DNA of 64,000 bases from Microtetraspora malaysiensis (lineage in GTDB: Bacteria; Actinomycetota; Actinomycetes; Streptosporangiales; Streptosporangiaceae). The translations under genes were made by a program, and so were the position numbers. Positions 33,663 to 44,674 of the stretch are shown one piece after another. Each line of letters begins with the position of its first letter. Positions within the stretch are counted from its first letter, which is position 1. Location of the stretch: contig NZ_BBYJ01000015.1 of NCBI RefSeq assembly GCF_001528665.1, forward strand, positions 120,326 through 184,325. Reading direction: 5' to 3'. The notes below the pieces were generated by a model. The model worked only from the letters and a program-made list of their open reading frames with translations. It did no database searches and had not been told where the DNA came from.

Positions 33663-35138
33663 TCAGCCGAGCAGGGCCGTCATCACGATGACGACCAGGA
33701 CGAGGAACGCGACGACCGCGAGACCCATCAGCAGGAGCACGCGGATCCGCCCGGTCCGGTTGGGCGCCGGAGTGGCGTGCATGGCGAACAGGTCGGTGCC
33801 GAGGCCGCCGCGCCCCGGGGGGACGGGGCCCGGCAGGTGCGTGACCGGCGTCGGAGAGCCGGGCGGTGTCGGGCCCTGGACGCGCGGCGCCTGGCCGGGC
33901 AGCAGACCGCCGACGGTCGTGTCGTCGCGTCCGCTCCGGTCCACGGCCTTCGCCGCCGGGCTTCCCGGAACCGGGGGGCGGGCGGGCGCCGGGATTCCGG
34001 CGCCTCCCGGCGCGTTCCCGGGCGTGTTCCCCGCCGCGGCGGGGAACACGGGCCGGCCCGGCGGGCTCTGAGGGGAGGCCGGGCGGGTCGAGGCGGGCGG
34101 CGGGGGGAGCCGGAGTCCGGCCTTCGGCCGGATGACCAGCATGGTCTTGTCGGCGTCGACCGCCCCGGCCGGTTCAGGGGGAGAGCTCGGGGCCGGTGAT
34201 TCCGGGTGAGGGGCGGGGGCCGGCGACTCCGGGGGAGGGGCTGGGGTCGGTGACTCCGCGGCCCTCGTGGGCCGCTCCCGCTCCAGCCGCCGTACCGGAG
34301 GCGTGGCGGCAGGCGACGCGTTGATGGGCGTGTCGGCGACCGTGCGCAGCATCGCCGCCGCCCGCTCGGATGTGAGCCGCAGCGTGTGGTCCTTCTCCAG
34401 CAGGCCGTCGAGGACGGGCCGGAGCGGACCGGCCTGGGTCGGCGGGTCGGCCGACTCGGTCATCAGCGCGCTCAACGTCTCCGCGACCGACGCCCGCTCG
34501 TACGCGGCACGGCCCTCGACGGCGAAGTACAGGGTCGCGCCGAGTGACCAGAGGTCGGACTCGGGCCCGGCGTGGTCGCCGCGGGCCCGTTCGGGCGACG
34601 TGTAGCCGGGGGAGCCGATCACCATGCCGGTTCTGGTCAGCGCGCTGTCGCCCTCCGACTTGGCGATGCCGAAGTCGGTGAGCACGACCCGTCCGGTGTC
34701 GGTGATCAGCACGTTGCTCGGCTTCACGTCGCGGTGCAGGATGCCCTGGGCGTGCGCGGCACGCAGCGCGTCGAGCAGTTCGTAGCCGACCTCGGCCACC
34801 AGGCGGGGTGGCAGCGGCCCCTCGTCCTCGATGACCTGTTCCAGCGACCTGCCCTCGACGAGCTCCATGATGATCCACGGGCTGCCGTCGATCTCGATGG
34901 CGTCGTAGACGGTGGCGACCGAGGGATGGCTGATCCGGGCGGCCGCACGGCCTTCACGGATCATGCGTTCCCGGAGCTCCCGTCGCTGTTCGGCGCCGAG
35001 GGACGGATCCTGGCGGATCTCCTTGACGGCGACGTCGCGCCCGAGCGTTCGGTCGAAGGCCCGCCAGACGGTGCCCATCGTGCCGCGCCCCAGCATTGTG
35101 ATCAGTTCGTACCGGTCGCTGAGCAGCCTGCTCCCCAT
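33663..35138 (-). CDS. Ser/Thr protein kinase with C-terminal membrane anchor
   Basis: 491 aa. Hanks-type kinase domain (about 9-270): glycine loop LGRGTMGTVW, VAVKE lysine, catalytic HRDVKPSNVL, DFGIAKS and the APE-like SPERARGD. A long Pro/Ala-rich linker (about 280-460) with near-repeats of ESPAPAP type leads to one helix at the very C-terminus (RVLLLMGLAVVAFLVLVVIV). There is no extracellular sensor domain, so the kinase is tail-anchored. It follows a second kinase gene 42 bp downstream on the same strand, and the two may be co-transcribed. Confidence 0.9.
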   Translation of the reverse strand: MGSRLLSDRYELITMLGRGTMGTVWRAFDRTLGRDVAVKEIRQDPSLGAEQRRELRERMIREGRAAARISHPSVATVYDAIEIDGSPWIIMELVEGRSLEQVIEDEGPLPPRLVAEVGYELLDALRAAHAQGILHRDVKPSNVLITDTGRVVLTDFGIAKSEGDSALTRTGMVIGSPGYTSPERARGDHAGPESDLWSLGATLYFAVEGRAAYERASVAETLSALMTESADPPTQAGPLRPVLDGLLEKDHTLRLTSERAAAMLRTVADTPINASPAATPPVRRLERERPTRAAESPTPAPPPESPAPAPHPESPAPSSPPEPAGAVDADKTMLVIRPKAGLRLPPPPASTRPASPQSPPGRPVFPAAAGNTPGNAPGGAGIPAPARPPVPGSPAAKAVDRSGRDDTTVGGLLPGQAPRVQGPTPPGSPTPVTHLPGPVPPGRGGLGTDLFAMHATPAPNRTGRIRVLLLMGLAVVAFLVLVVIVMTALLG

Positions 35139-35180
35139 GGCATGAAAGATATCTACTCCACGCCGGGGAGCGCTTTGGGG

Positions 35181-36317
35181 TCAGTTGAGAAAACTCTTCG
35201 GCCAGAATCGCCGGGGCAGAAGTATCTGGACCACCAGCCGCAGCACGCGCGGTGCCGAGCTTCCCGACATCGGCCGCTCGGCCGGCTTGCGGTGGACGCC
35301 TTCGGCGGGGCGGCGCCGCTGTACGGGCACCTCGGCCGAGTCCTCACGGGGCTCGCGCTGGAACGCGTGCGGCGGCGTGCGCGGCGTCGGTCGCGACTCG
35401 GCGCGGTGCTGTCCCCGGTGGGTGGGGCGGCGGACCGCGGGCGGCAGAGCCGCGGGTGAGGGCCGCGCCGGCCGGTGGATGATCGGCTCCTCGCTGGTGC
35501 CGCCCGCCGCGATCCGGGCCAGCGCCACCGCGGCCCGCACCCCGTCGAGCCGCGCGTCCGGGTTGATCTGCAGCAGGCCGCGCAGGACCGGGGCGAGGGG
35601 GCCGGCCCGCTCCATCGGGATCGGCGCGCCGCTGGTGAGCGCGGCCAGCGCGGCGGCGGCGGTGCGCCGGCCGTGCAGGCCGCGTCCCTCGACGGCGGTG
35701 TACAGCGTGGCCCCGAGCGACCACAGGTCGGCGGCCGGGCTCGCCTTGGCCCCGAGCACCCGCTCGGGGGCGATGTATCCGGCGGAGCCCAGCACGATGC
35801 CCGCCTGCGTGATCGAGACGTCGCCTTCGAGCGCGGCCAGTCCGAAGTCGGTGAGCACGGCCCGGTCGTCGGTCACGAGCACGTTGCTCGGCTTCACGTC
35901 GCGATGCAGGATGCCCTTCGCGTGGACGGCGCGGAGCGCGCCGAGCACCTGCCGCCCGATCTCGGCCACCCGCTGGGGCGGCAGCGGGCCGACCCGCCGG
36001 ACCAGCTCCTCCAGCGACTGCGCCCGGAGGAGCTCCATCACGATCCAGGGGCGGTCGTCCTCGGTGATGACGTCGAACACCGTGATGACCGACGGGTGGG
36101 CGACCATCGCGGTGGCCCGGCCCTCGCGCTCGGTCCGCGCGCACAGCTCGGCGCGCAGGTCCTCGTCCAGGACGAGCGGGAGCCGTACCTCCTTGACCGC
36201 GACCTCGCGGTCGAGCAGCTCGTCGCGCGCCCGCCAGACCGTGCCCATGCCCCCGCGCCCGACCGGCTCGACAAGCCGATACCTCGCGGCGAGCTGGTAT
36301 CCGGACGGCGCACGCAT
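35181..36317 (-). CDS. Ser/Thr protein kinase without a clear membrane helix
   Basis: 378 aa from ATG 36317. Kinase domain (about 10-265): VGRGGMGTVWRA, VAVKEVRL, HRDVKPSNVLV, DFGLAALEG and IAPERVLG, all catalytic residues present. The linker is Arg/Pro-rich, and the end RVLRLVVQILLPRRFWPKSF is a short amphipathic hydrophobic stretch rather than a normal transmembrane helix. The frame is open far upstream, but homology starts at this ATG. It is close in sequence to the downstream kinase, suggesting tandem duplication and divergence. Confidence 0.87.
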   Translation of the reverse strand: MRAPSGYQLAARYRLVEPVGRGGMGTVWRARDELLDREVAVKEVRLPLVLDEDLRAELCARTEREGRATAMVAHPSVITVFDVITEDDRPWIVMELLRAQSLEELVRRVGPLPPQRVAEIGRQVLGALRAVHAKGILHRDVKPSNVLVTDDRAVLTDFGLAALEGDVSITQAGIVLGSAGYIAPERVLGAKASPAADLWSLGATLYTAVEGRGLHGRRTAAAALAALTSGAPIPMERAGPLAPVLRGLLQINPDARLDGVRAAVALARIAAGGTSEEPIIHRPARPSPAALPPAVRRPTHRGQHRAESRPTPRTPPHAFQREPREDSAEVPVQRRRPAEGVHRKPAERPMSGSSAPRVLRLVVQILLPRRFWPKSFLN

Positions 36318-36610
36318 GGGTGGCAGCTTACCGATTTGTGTAATGCGACCAGTAGAGACCATGCCGCGAAATTGTTGAGATCTTTTGTCAGATCTTCTGA
36401 CTGAAATCATGACAGGACGCGGTGTCCGGATCGGCCTCTCCGGCCACCGGACGGGAGGGCGTGCGGCGGCCCGGCAGGCGGGCGCTCTGGCGCCCCGAAG
36501 GGTGCCGTCGAGGTCTCGCTTCACGGTCGATTGAAAACAAATCTCCAATCTGGTTTTATGGATGCATGGCCGGGGGGTGCCCGGCCGATCCCCCTCTTCG
36601 AGGAGCAACG
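36318..36610. other. Divergent intergenic region with GTCAGA-TCT-TCTGAC palindrome
   Basis: 293 bp between kinase 2 and the DUF6653 gene. The palindrome at 36387-36401 has perfect 6-bp arms around TCT, and a related AGATCTTTT precedes it. It lies about 70 bp upstream of the kinase start. I see no coding sequence here; CGAGGAGC at about 36598 is the DUF6653 ribosome-binding site. Confidence 0.45.
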
Positions 36611-37111
36611 ATGAAGCTCACCCAGGCCGCCGCGGCGACGTTCGGACTCAACGACGACTCGTGGAAGCGGCACGCCAACGCCTGGAGCGTGTGGAGCCGG
36701 ATGGCCGGGCTGGCGCCGATCCTGCTGCCGATCTACTTCCGTGACGTGTTCGGCTGGTGGGCGCTGGCGCCGATCGCGGCGGGCGTGATCTGGATGTGGA
36801 TCAACCCACACGCGTTCAAGCCGGTCCACGAGCCGCGCAGCTGGGCGGAGAAGGGCATCTACGGCGAGAAGATGTACGCCGCCGACCGGTCGCTGGCGGC
36901 CGAGGCGCACCGGCCCGCGATCCGGTGGCTGATCGCCATGGCCGCCGCGGGCGCCGCGATCATGGTGTACGGCCTGGTCCGCGTCGAGGCCTGGCCCGCC
37001 GTCTTCGGCTGGGCGCTCGTCTTCATCTCCCAGCTGTGGCAGATCGACCGATTCGTCGCCATCTATGAAGAGGGCCTGCGGCGGGCCGCCGCAGAGGGCG
37101 ACGTCGAGTAG
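36611..37111 (+). CDS. DUF6653 family membrane protein
   Basis: 166 aa with four hydrophobic segments in two pairs (about residues 32-47 and 50-68; about 112-130 and 133-152). The motif RHANAWSVWSRMAGL near the N-terminus, WINPHAFKPV and SWAEKGIYGEKMY between the pairs are the pattern of DUF6653, a small family in actinobacteria and others with no known activity. ATG at 36611 follows CGAGGAGC at good spacing. The downstream neighbour is a broken MFS gene, so it is likely monocistronic. Confidence 0.78.
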   Translation: MKLTQAAAATFGLNDDSWKRHANAWSVWSRMAGLAPILLPIYFRDVFGWWALAPIAAGVIWMWINPHAFKPVHEPRSWAEKGIYGEKMYAADRSLAAEAHRPAIRWLIAMAAAGAAIMVYGLVRVEAWPAVFGWALVFISQLWQIDRFVAIYEEGLRRAAAEGDVE

Positions 37112-37129
37112 CTCCCTGGCCGCAGTGCC

Positions 37130-37336
37130 GTGCCCCGAAAGAAGATGGGACAACCATGCACACCCCGCATGCTGATCATCGGCTTGGCCGTGTTCGCCAT
37201 CGCGTCTCTACTGGCCTCGCGGGCGACCTCGCCCGCCGTACTGATCGCCGGGCGGGCGTTGATGGGCGTCGGCGGTTCGCTGGCCATGCCTGCCACCCTG
37301 TCCATCCTGGTCACCGTGTTCGACGAGAGCGCATGA
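37130..37336 (+). pseudogene. Remnant of a DHA2-type MFS transporter
   Basis: 68 codons encode LIIGLAVFAIASLLASRAT, RALMGVGGSLAMPATL and SILVTVF, which match helices 3-4 of EmrB/QacA-type exporters (compare the intact gene at 9363-10856, with ALMGAGAALIMPLSMSIL). Helices 1-2 and everything after helix 4 are missing, and the frame ends in TGA at 37336. It lies 52 bp before an intact TetR gene, the usual partner of such pumps. It reads as a gene deleted at both ends, leaving its regulator behind. Confidence 0.75.
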
Positions 37337-37387
37337 AGCCGTGAAAACATATGAACAAAGCGTTCGCGTGAAGGAAGGTTGTCTCCG

Positions 37388-37999
37388 ATGCCGCCCGCGT
37401 TCACCGCTGAGGAAAAGGCCCACATCACCGCCCTGCTCCTGGAGACCGGGGAGAGGCTGTTCACCGCCCAAGGGCTGCGCAAAACCTCGTTGGAGGAGCT
37501 GATGGCCCCCACCGGAGTGGCCAAGAGCAGCTTCTACGTCTTCTTCGACTCCAAGGAAGCGCTGTATCTGGAGCTGATGATCCGCCAGTCCGGCGAGGTC
37601 AAGCGCCGGGTCATCGACGGCGCCCTGCTGGGCACCGACGACCCGCGTGAGGGGCTGCGCCGCTTCCTGCACGCCACCCTCGCCGAACTCTCGGCCAACC
37701 CACTGTGGCGCCGTCTGATGACCCACCCGGAGGAAATGCAGGCGGTGGCCCGCAAACTCGACCCGGCGCGGGTCACCGCCATGAGCGACAACCCTGTCAC
37801 GGCATTGACGGAGTTCGTCGCTGACCGCTCTGGTCGCGGTGAGCTCGTCCACGCCGACCCGGCCGTCATCATCGGCGTGCTGCAGTGCGTGCTGCTGGTG
37901 CCGATGTTCGCCGACCGGCTCGGTGACCCCGATATCCACCACAAGATCCTCGACCTGCTCGTCGACATCGTCGCCTCGGGTCTCACCAGGCAGAGGTGA
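37388..37999 (+). CDS. TetR-family regulator beside a broken MFS gene
   Basis: 203 aa. N-terminal HTH: ETGERLFTAQGLRKTSLEEL followed by GVAKSSFYVFFDSKEALY; the C-terminal domain has no recognised subfamily. ATG at 37388 has AAGGAAGG 9 nt before it; the TTG at 37379 is too close to that site. The adjacent exporter gene that such a regulator would control is only a fragment, so this repressor may be orphaned or control a gene elsewhere. Confidence 0.85.
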   Translation: MPPAFTAEEKAHITALLLETGERLFTAQGLRKTSLEELMAPTGVAKSSFYVFFDSKEALYLELMIRQSGEVKRRVIDGALLGTDDPREGLRRFLHATLAELSANPLWRRLMTHPEEMQAVARKLDPARVTAMSDNPVTALTEFVADRSGRGELVHADPAVIIGVLQCVLLVPMFADRLGDPDIHHKILDLLVDIVASGLTRQR

Positions 38000-38071
38000 C
38001 CCGCACCGACGCCGGCCGAGCCCGCTGCCGGCGCCGATGTGATCCGCGCCGGCAGCGGGGCGAGGACGCCG

Positions 38072-39748
<1,677 letters not shown>

Positions 39749-40753
39749 CGTCTTCGATCCTCTGGTGTCTCGCCGGTTCCTCCGAGCGGAGGATATGCCC
39801 GCGGGCGCGCGGGCGTGGCCGAGGGGGCCGCCCGCCGGTACGCGGAGCGAGTCCGAGCAGGATGCCCGCGACGACCACGGCGGCCCCGCCGACATCCGCG
39901 AGCGAGGGCACACCGAGACCGAGCACCACCGAGGTCACGAGGGCGCCGATCGGGATCATCCCGGCGAACAGCCCCGCGCGGTCCGGACCGAGGCGGGGGA
40001 GCGCGCTGTACCAGAGGAAGAACGCCACGGCGGTCACGATCACCGCCTGGTAGCCGATGCCGAGCGCCTCGGTCGCGGTCGGCATCCGCAGCACCGCCGT
40101 CCCGTCCAGCACGAGCCCGATGACCAGCAGGTACGGCACGGCGAGCGCCGCGGAGTAGGCCGAGACCCGGACGGCGCCCAGCTTCGGCAGCAGCGGGAGG
40201 GCGAGCAGGGAGAACAGCGCCTCGCAGGCGAGCGCGCCCAGCGACCAGAGCAGGCCGCGCAGGTTGCCGCTGCCGAGACCGGTGGCCAGGGTGGCCCCCG
40301 CCATGACGACGAGCGCCGAGGCGACGATCCGCGGGGAGGGCGCCGATCGTGCGCCGCCCGCGAACAGCGGGCCGAGCAGGGCCAGCGTCACGGGCGTCGC
40401 ACCGAGGACGGTCCCGGCCAGCGTCGGGCCCGCCGCGATCGCCGCCTCGATGAGGCAGAGGTTGAAGAGCGCCAGCCCCGTCAGGGAGAGCGCCGAGAGC
40501 AGCGCGAACTCCCGTGCCGTGAGCCGCGGGAGGGAGAGGCCGCGGGCGCGGGCGGCGGCGAGCAGGATGGCCGCGGCGACGGCGTAGCGCAGGGCCTGCC
40601 CGCCGTACACCGGGTAGGTCGAGATGAGGTCGGACACCGCGGTCAGGGTGCCCACCAGGAACATTCCGGCCGTCGCCCGGGTCGCCGCCGGCCCGAGCGC
40701 GGTGCGGGTGCTGGTTTCCGTTGTCACGATTGGCGATGCTAGGAAGGCAATGG

Positions 40754-40766
40754 CTCTCTCAGAGAG
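40754..40766. promoter_or_regulatory. 13-bp palindrome between eamA and mocR
   Basis: CTCTCT-C-AGAGAG is a perfect palindrome 27 bp before the EamA start and 30 bp before the preferred MocR start. It is in the right place for MocR control of the divergent exporter. Confidence 0.5.
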
Positions 40767-40795
40767 TCCAATCAGATGGAAAAATCGAGGACCAA

Positions 40796-42262
40796 TTGGC
40801 CGATCTTCATCTCGTCGTCGATCGGAGCCGGGGCGGCCTGGCCGGGCAGATCGCCAGGGAGCTCCGGGAGTCGATCCGCTCGGGCCGGCTCGGCCGGGGC
40901 GCGCGGCTGCCTCCCAGCCGCGATCTCGCCAGGGACCTCGGGCTGTCCCGGGGCGTCGTCGTCGAGGCGTACGAGCAGCTCGTCGCGGAGGGCTTCCTGG
41001 AGGCGCGGGTCGGCGCGGGCACCCGGGTCGCCGCCGGGCCGGTGTCGCGGCCCGAGGAAGGCGCCGCGGAGCCCGGGGCGAGCCACGACGGCCGCCGCCC
41101 GACGACTCCGGACCTGACCGCCTTCCCGAGGCAGGCGTGGCTGGCCGCGATGCGCCACGTGCTGGCGACCCTGCCCGGCGACTGCCTCGACTACGGCGAC
41201 CCGGGCGGAGTGGCCGAGCTGCGCGAGGAGCTGGCCGGCTACCTGCGCCGGGTGCGCGCGGCGGACGCGGACACCGGGCGGGTGGTCGTCGTCACCGGCG
41301 TCGCCCAGGGGCTGAGCCTGGTCGTGCGGGCGCTCGCCGAGTCGGAAGCCGAGGCGGGAAGCCCGGTCGCGAAAGGCGAAACCGGAAGCCTGGTCTCGGA
41401 AGGCGGGGCAGGAAAGTCGGCCGCGCCCGTCGTGGCCGAGGCCGGCGGCGGCGGTCCGGTCCTGCTCGCGGTCGAGGAGCCGACGAGCCCCCGGCAGCTC
41501 CCGCTGCTCCGGCGGGCCGGCGCGTGCCTGGTCGGGGTGCCGGTCGACGCCGAGGGGATCGACGTGGCGGCGCTCGCCGGGACGGGGGCGCGGGCGGTGC
41601 TGCTCACCCCGGCCCACCACTACCCGACGGGGGTCGTGCTGTCGCCGCGCCGCCGGGCCGAGCTGATCGCCTGGGCCGCCGCCACCGGCGCGATCATCCT
41701 GGAGGACGACTACGACGCCGAGTTCAGGTTCGACCGGGAGCCGATCGGCTGCCTCCAGGGACTCGCTCCCGACCGCGTCGTCCTCGCCGGGAGCGTGAGC
41801 AAGTCCCTGGCCCCGGGCCTGCGGCTGGGCTGGCTCGTGGCGCCCCCGGCCATCGCCGCCGCCGTACGGCGGGCCCGGGGAGAGCTCGATCTCGGCTCTC
41901 CGGTGATCGACCAGTACGTGCTGGCCCGGTTCATGCGGACCGGCGGGTACGACCGGCACCTGCGGCGGATGCGCAGGGAGTACCGGCGGCGCCGGGACGC
42001 GCTCGTCCGGGCCCTGGCGGAGCACCTGCCCGAGCTGAGAGTGCACGGCATCTCCGCCGGGTTGCACCTGTACGCGGAGCTGCCCGGCGGGTGGGACGCG
42101 CGGCGCGTGGGGGAGGCGGCCCGCGCCTGCGGCCTGGCCGTCGATCCGCTCCCGTCCGCCCTGGTGATCGGCTTCGCCCGGCTCTCCGAGCACCGGATCG
42201 CCGACGCCGTACGCGAGCTGAAGGCGCGGGCAGATGGTCAGAATGTCTGGACATATCCTTGA
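40796..42262 (+). CDS. MocR-family regulator (GntR HTH + aminotransferase fold)
   Basis: 488 aa. The N-terminal GntR winged HTH (about 5-75: LRESIRSGRLGRGARLPPSR, LGLSRGVVVEAYEQL) is fused to a class I aminotransferase-like domain (about 120-480). The PLP lysine lies in LAGSVSKSLAPGLRLGW and the PLP-contacting Asp in EDDYDAEFRF, so the cofactor site is intact. An insertion rich in Glu/Gly/Ala sits near residues 205-235. I prefer TTG at 40796, with GAGGA before it, to TTG at 40721, because homology begins there. It is divergent from an EamA exporter, a common MocR arrangement. Confidence 0.87.
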   Translation: MADLHLVVDRSRGGLAGQIARELRESIRSGRLGRGARLPPSRDLARDLGLSRGVVVEAYEQLVAEGFLEARVGAGTRVAAGPVSRPEEGAAEPGASHDGRRPTTPDLTAFPRQAWLAAMRHVLATLPGDCLDYGDPGGVAELREELAGYLRRVRAADADTGRVVVVTGVAQGLSLVVRALAESEAEAGSPVAKGETGSLVSEGGAGKSAAPVVAEAGGGGPVLLAVEEPTSPRQLPLLRRAGACLVGVPVDAEGIDVAALAGTGARAVLLTPAHHYPTGVVLSPRRRAELIAWAAATGAIILEDDYDAEFRFDREPIGCLQGLAPDRVVLAGSVSKSLAPGLRLGWLVAPPAIAAAVRRARGELDLGSPVIDQYVLARFMRTGGYDRHLRRMRREYRRRRDALVRALAEHLPELRVHGISAGLHLYAELPGGWDARRVGEAARACGLAVDPLPSALVIGFARLSEHRIADAVRELKARADGQNVWTYP

Positions 42263-42347
42263 CCTGGGCGTACGCCGTCCGGGATGTTGGACGGGCGGCA
42301 CGATGCGGATCTCCCGTGCCGCGCGGGCCGCTCGACGAGGAGACGAG

Positions 42348-43139
42348 ATGACGCACATTCCCGCGGGTTCCGCGCCCTCCGGGCCGTGGGGCCTGGAGAT
42401 CACACCCGAGCTGGCGGGCTGGGTGTACACCGGCCTGCGCGTCGTCGAGCTCGGGGACGAGCCGGTCGAGTTCGCGACCGGCCCCGAGGAGATGCTGGTC
42501 GTTCCTCTCGCCGGGGCCTGTGAGGTCGTGGCGGACGGCGTCCGGCTGGAGCTCGCCGGGCGGCGTTCGGTCTTCCAGGGGGTCACCGACTTCGCGTACC
42601 TGCCGATCGAGGCGTCGGTGCGCCTCGCCGGCGAGGGCCGGATCGCCCTGCCGGCCGCGCGTGCCACCCGGCGGCTCCCCGTCCGGTACGGCCCGGCCGA
42701 CGCGGTGCCGGTCGAGACGAGGGGCGGGGGAGCGGCCACCCGGCAGGTCAACAACTTCTGCGCCCCGGAGGCGTTCGAGTGCGACCGGTTGATGGCGGTC
42801 GAGGTGATCACGCCCGGCGGCAACTGGTCGTCGTACCCGCCGCACAAGCACGACACGCCCGGCGGCCACGAGGCCGTGCTGGAGGAGATCTACTACTTCG
42901 AGGGCGGGCCCGGCTACCAGCGCGTCTACAGCTCGCCGGGAAACCCCATCGACGTGCTCGCCGAGGTCGGCTCCGGCGACGTCGTGCTCGTGCCGTACGG
43001 GTATCACGGGCCCTCGATGGCGTCCCCCGGGTACGACCTCTACTACCTCAACGTCCTCGCCGGGCCGGGCGAGCAGCGGTCCATGGCGTTCTCGGACGAT
43101 CCCCGGCACGCGTGGATCCGCGAGTCCTGGAACCGGTGA
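42348..43139 (+). CDS. iolB: 5-deoxy-glucuronate isomerase
   Basis: IolB isomerises 5-deoxy-glucuronate to 5-dehydro-2-deoxygluconate in myo-inositol degradation. The 263-aa bicupin has the metal site in SSYPPHKHDT and EEIYYFEGGPGYQRVYS, and YHGPSMASPGYDLYYLNVLAG with the last His, which are strongly conserved. ATG at 42348 has CGAGGAGA before it. No other iol gene is present: mocR is upstream and a convergent MFS gene follows 28 bp on. It must work with inositol genes elsewhere or in a reduced pathway. Confidence 0.92.
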   Translation: MTHIPAGSAPSGPWGLEITPELAGWVYTGLRVVELGDEPVEFATGPEEMLVVPLAGACEVVADGVRLELAGRRSVFQGVTDFAYLPIEASVRLAGEGRIALPAARATRRLPVRYGPADAVPVETRGGGAATRQVNNFCAPEAFECDRLMAVEVITPGGNWSSYPPHKHDTPGGHEAVLEEIYYFEGGPGYQRVYSSPGNPIDVLAEVGSGDVVLVPYGYHGPSMASPGYDLYYLNVLAGPGEQRSMAFSDDPRHAWIRESWNR

Positions 43140-43167
43140 CCGCTCGCGCGACCACGAGGACGCCGGG

Positions 43168-44376
43168 TCACGTGGCCGAGGACGCGGGCGCCGGCGTGCG
43201 GGGTTGGAAACCGCGCGCCAACAGGATGATCATCGCCGCCAGTGTGAGCGGCGCGGCGAACGCGATCCGGTAGTCGGCGGCCTCGGCGATGCCTCCGACC
43301 AGGGCTGCTCCCACGATGAAGCCGACATAGTTGAACATGTTGACCCGCGCGATGGCCACGCCGGACCCGGTCGGGTCGAGCCGCCCGGCCGCCGAGAACG
43401 ACTGCGGCGCGACCACCGACAGGCCGATCCCGGTGAGGGCGAAGCCCGCGATGGCGAGTGGCTGGGTGGGCGCGGCCACGATCGCGACGAAGCCGGCGGT
43501 GGCGACCGCGCCGCCGATCCGGACGATCGCCGCCGGGCCGTACCTCCGGACGGCGAGGTCGCCGCCCACCCTGACCAGGAACGTCGTCGCCTGGTACGCG
43601 CCCAGCGCCAGCGGCACCACGGACGCCGACGCGTGCATGACCTTGTCCATGAAGACCGAGCCGAAGTTGGAGATCGACGCGTCGCCCACGAAGAGGAAGG
43701 CCATCGCCAGGCACAGCGGGATGATCGGCTTCCAGGGGAATCGCGTCTCGGCGCGCGTGGCCTCGGGAGCCGTGCGCTCCTCCTCCGGACGGCAGAGCCA
43801 GCGTGCGGCGACGACCGCGACGGCGGCGCCGGGCGCCATGACGATCGCGAAGGTGGCCCAGAGGTCCAGGCCCAGCTCGGCGGCGGCCGACGCCCACAGC
43901 GCGCCGAGGACGGCGGCCGCGCTCCACAGCGCGTGGAACCCGGTCAGTATGGCCCGGCCGTACCGGCGCTCGACCGCGACGCCCTGCATGTTCATGCCCG
44001 CGTCCACGCCGCCGAGGCTGATGCCGAACAGCGCGAGGGTCACCATGAAGAGGGGGACCGTGGGGGCGAGGCCGGCCAGCACCACGGCGGCGCACGTCAG
44101 CGGCTGGAAGGCGCGCAGGATTCGCCGGCTGCCGAAACGCGCGGTGAGCGTGCCGGCCAGCACGCTGCCCGCGCCCGCGATCACCGGGACGATGAGCAGC
44201 AGGATCGTCAGCTCGCCGTCGCTCAGCCCGTGCTTGCGCTGAAGCACGGCGACCTGTGTGAGCAGGGTCGCGAACGTGAGCCCCTGGACGAAGAAGATGG
44301 CGAACGTGGCCAGCCGCGCCTGGCGGTCGCGTTCGGTGGGGCGCGATGGGGGCGATGGCGGCGTGGACGTCGGCAA
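43168..44376 (-). CDS. MFS transporter (YbjJ-like)
   Basis: 402 aa with twelve hydrophobic segments. Features include FGSRRILRAF in the 2-3 loop and LFGISLGGVDAGMNMQGVAV in helix 4-5, which is typical of the YbjJ/FucP-like branch of MFS proteins of unknown substrate. It starts at TTG 44376 with GGAGG upstream. Convergent with iolB, so sugar or polyol transport is possible but not indicated by sequence. Confidence 0.83.
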   Translation of the reverse strand: MPTSTPPSPPSRPTERDRQARLATFAIFFVQGLTFATLLTQVAVLQRKHGLSDGELTILLLIVPVIAGAGSVLAGTLTARFGSRRILRAFQPLTCAAVVLAGLAPTVPLFMVTLALFGISLGGVDAGMNMQGVAVERRYGRAILTGFHALWSAAAVLGALWASAAAELGLDLWATFAIVMAPGAAVAVVAARWLCRPEEERTAPEATRAETRFPWKPIIPLCLAMAFLFVGDASISNFGSVFMDKVMHASASVVPLALGAYQATTFLVRVGGDLAVRRYGPAAIVRIGGAVATAGFVAIVAAPTQPLAIAGFALTGIGLSVVAPQSFSAAGRLDPTGSGVAIARVNMFNYVGFIVGAALVGGIAEAADYRIAFAAPLTLAAMIILLARGFQPRTPAPASSAT

Positions 44377-44674
44377 CGCGGCCTCCGAGGGGGGAAACGT
44401 GAGGGGGGTTCAGGTTATGGCCCGCCGATCACGCGGTCAATGGTCGCTACAAGTGCCGTCGGTCCCGCACATCACGGCCCTTCGCCCTGCCGCGACAGGG
44501 GGAGAGGGCGTCGTACGGCGGGCGCGCGACGTCCGGGGAGGAGACGGGGTTGTGCGTGGAAGGGATGGCCCGGACGGAGGAATCCCGTGGCGGCGGCGTG
44601 CCGGACAGGAACGCGCGGAAACGATGCCCGCCCGGCCTGGTCCCTTCGGGCGCGGCAGCGCTTAGTCTCGACAT
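44377..44674. other. Divergent intergenic region, MFS to DUF1707
   Basis: 298 bp with no credible gene. The only element I can support is TAGTCT at 44663-44668, 6 nt before the DUF1707 GTG, a leaderless-type -10. Confidence 0.45.
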
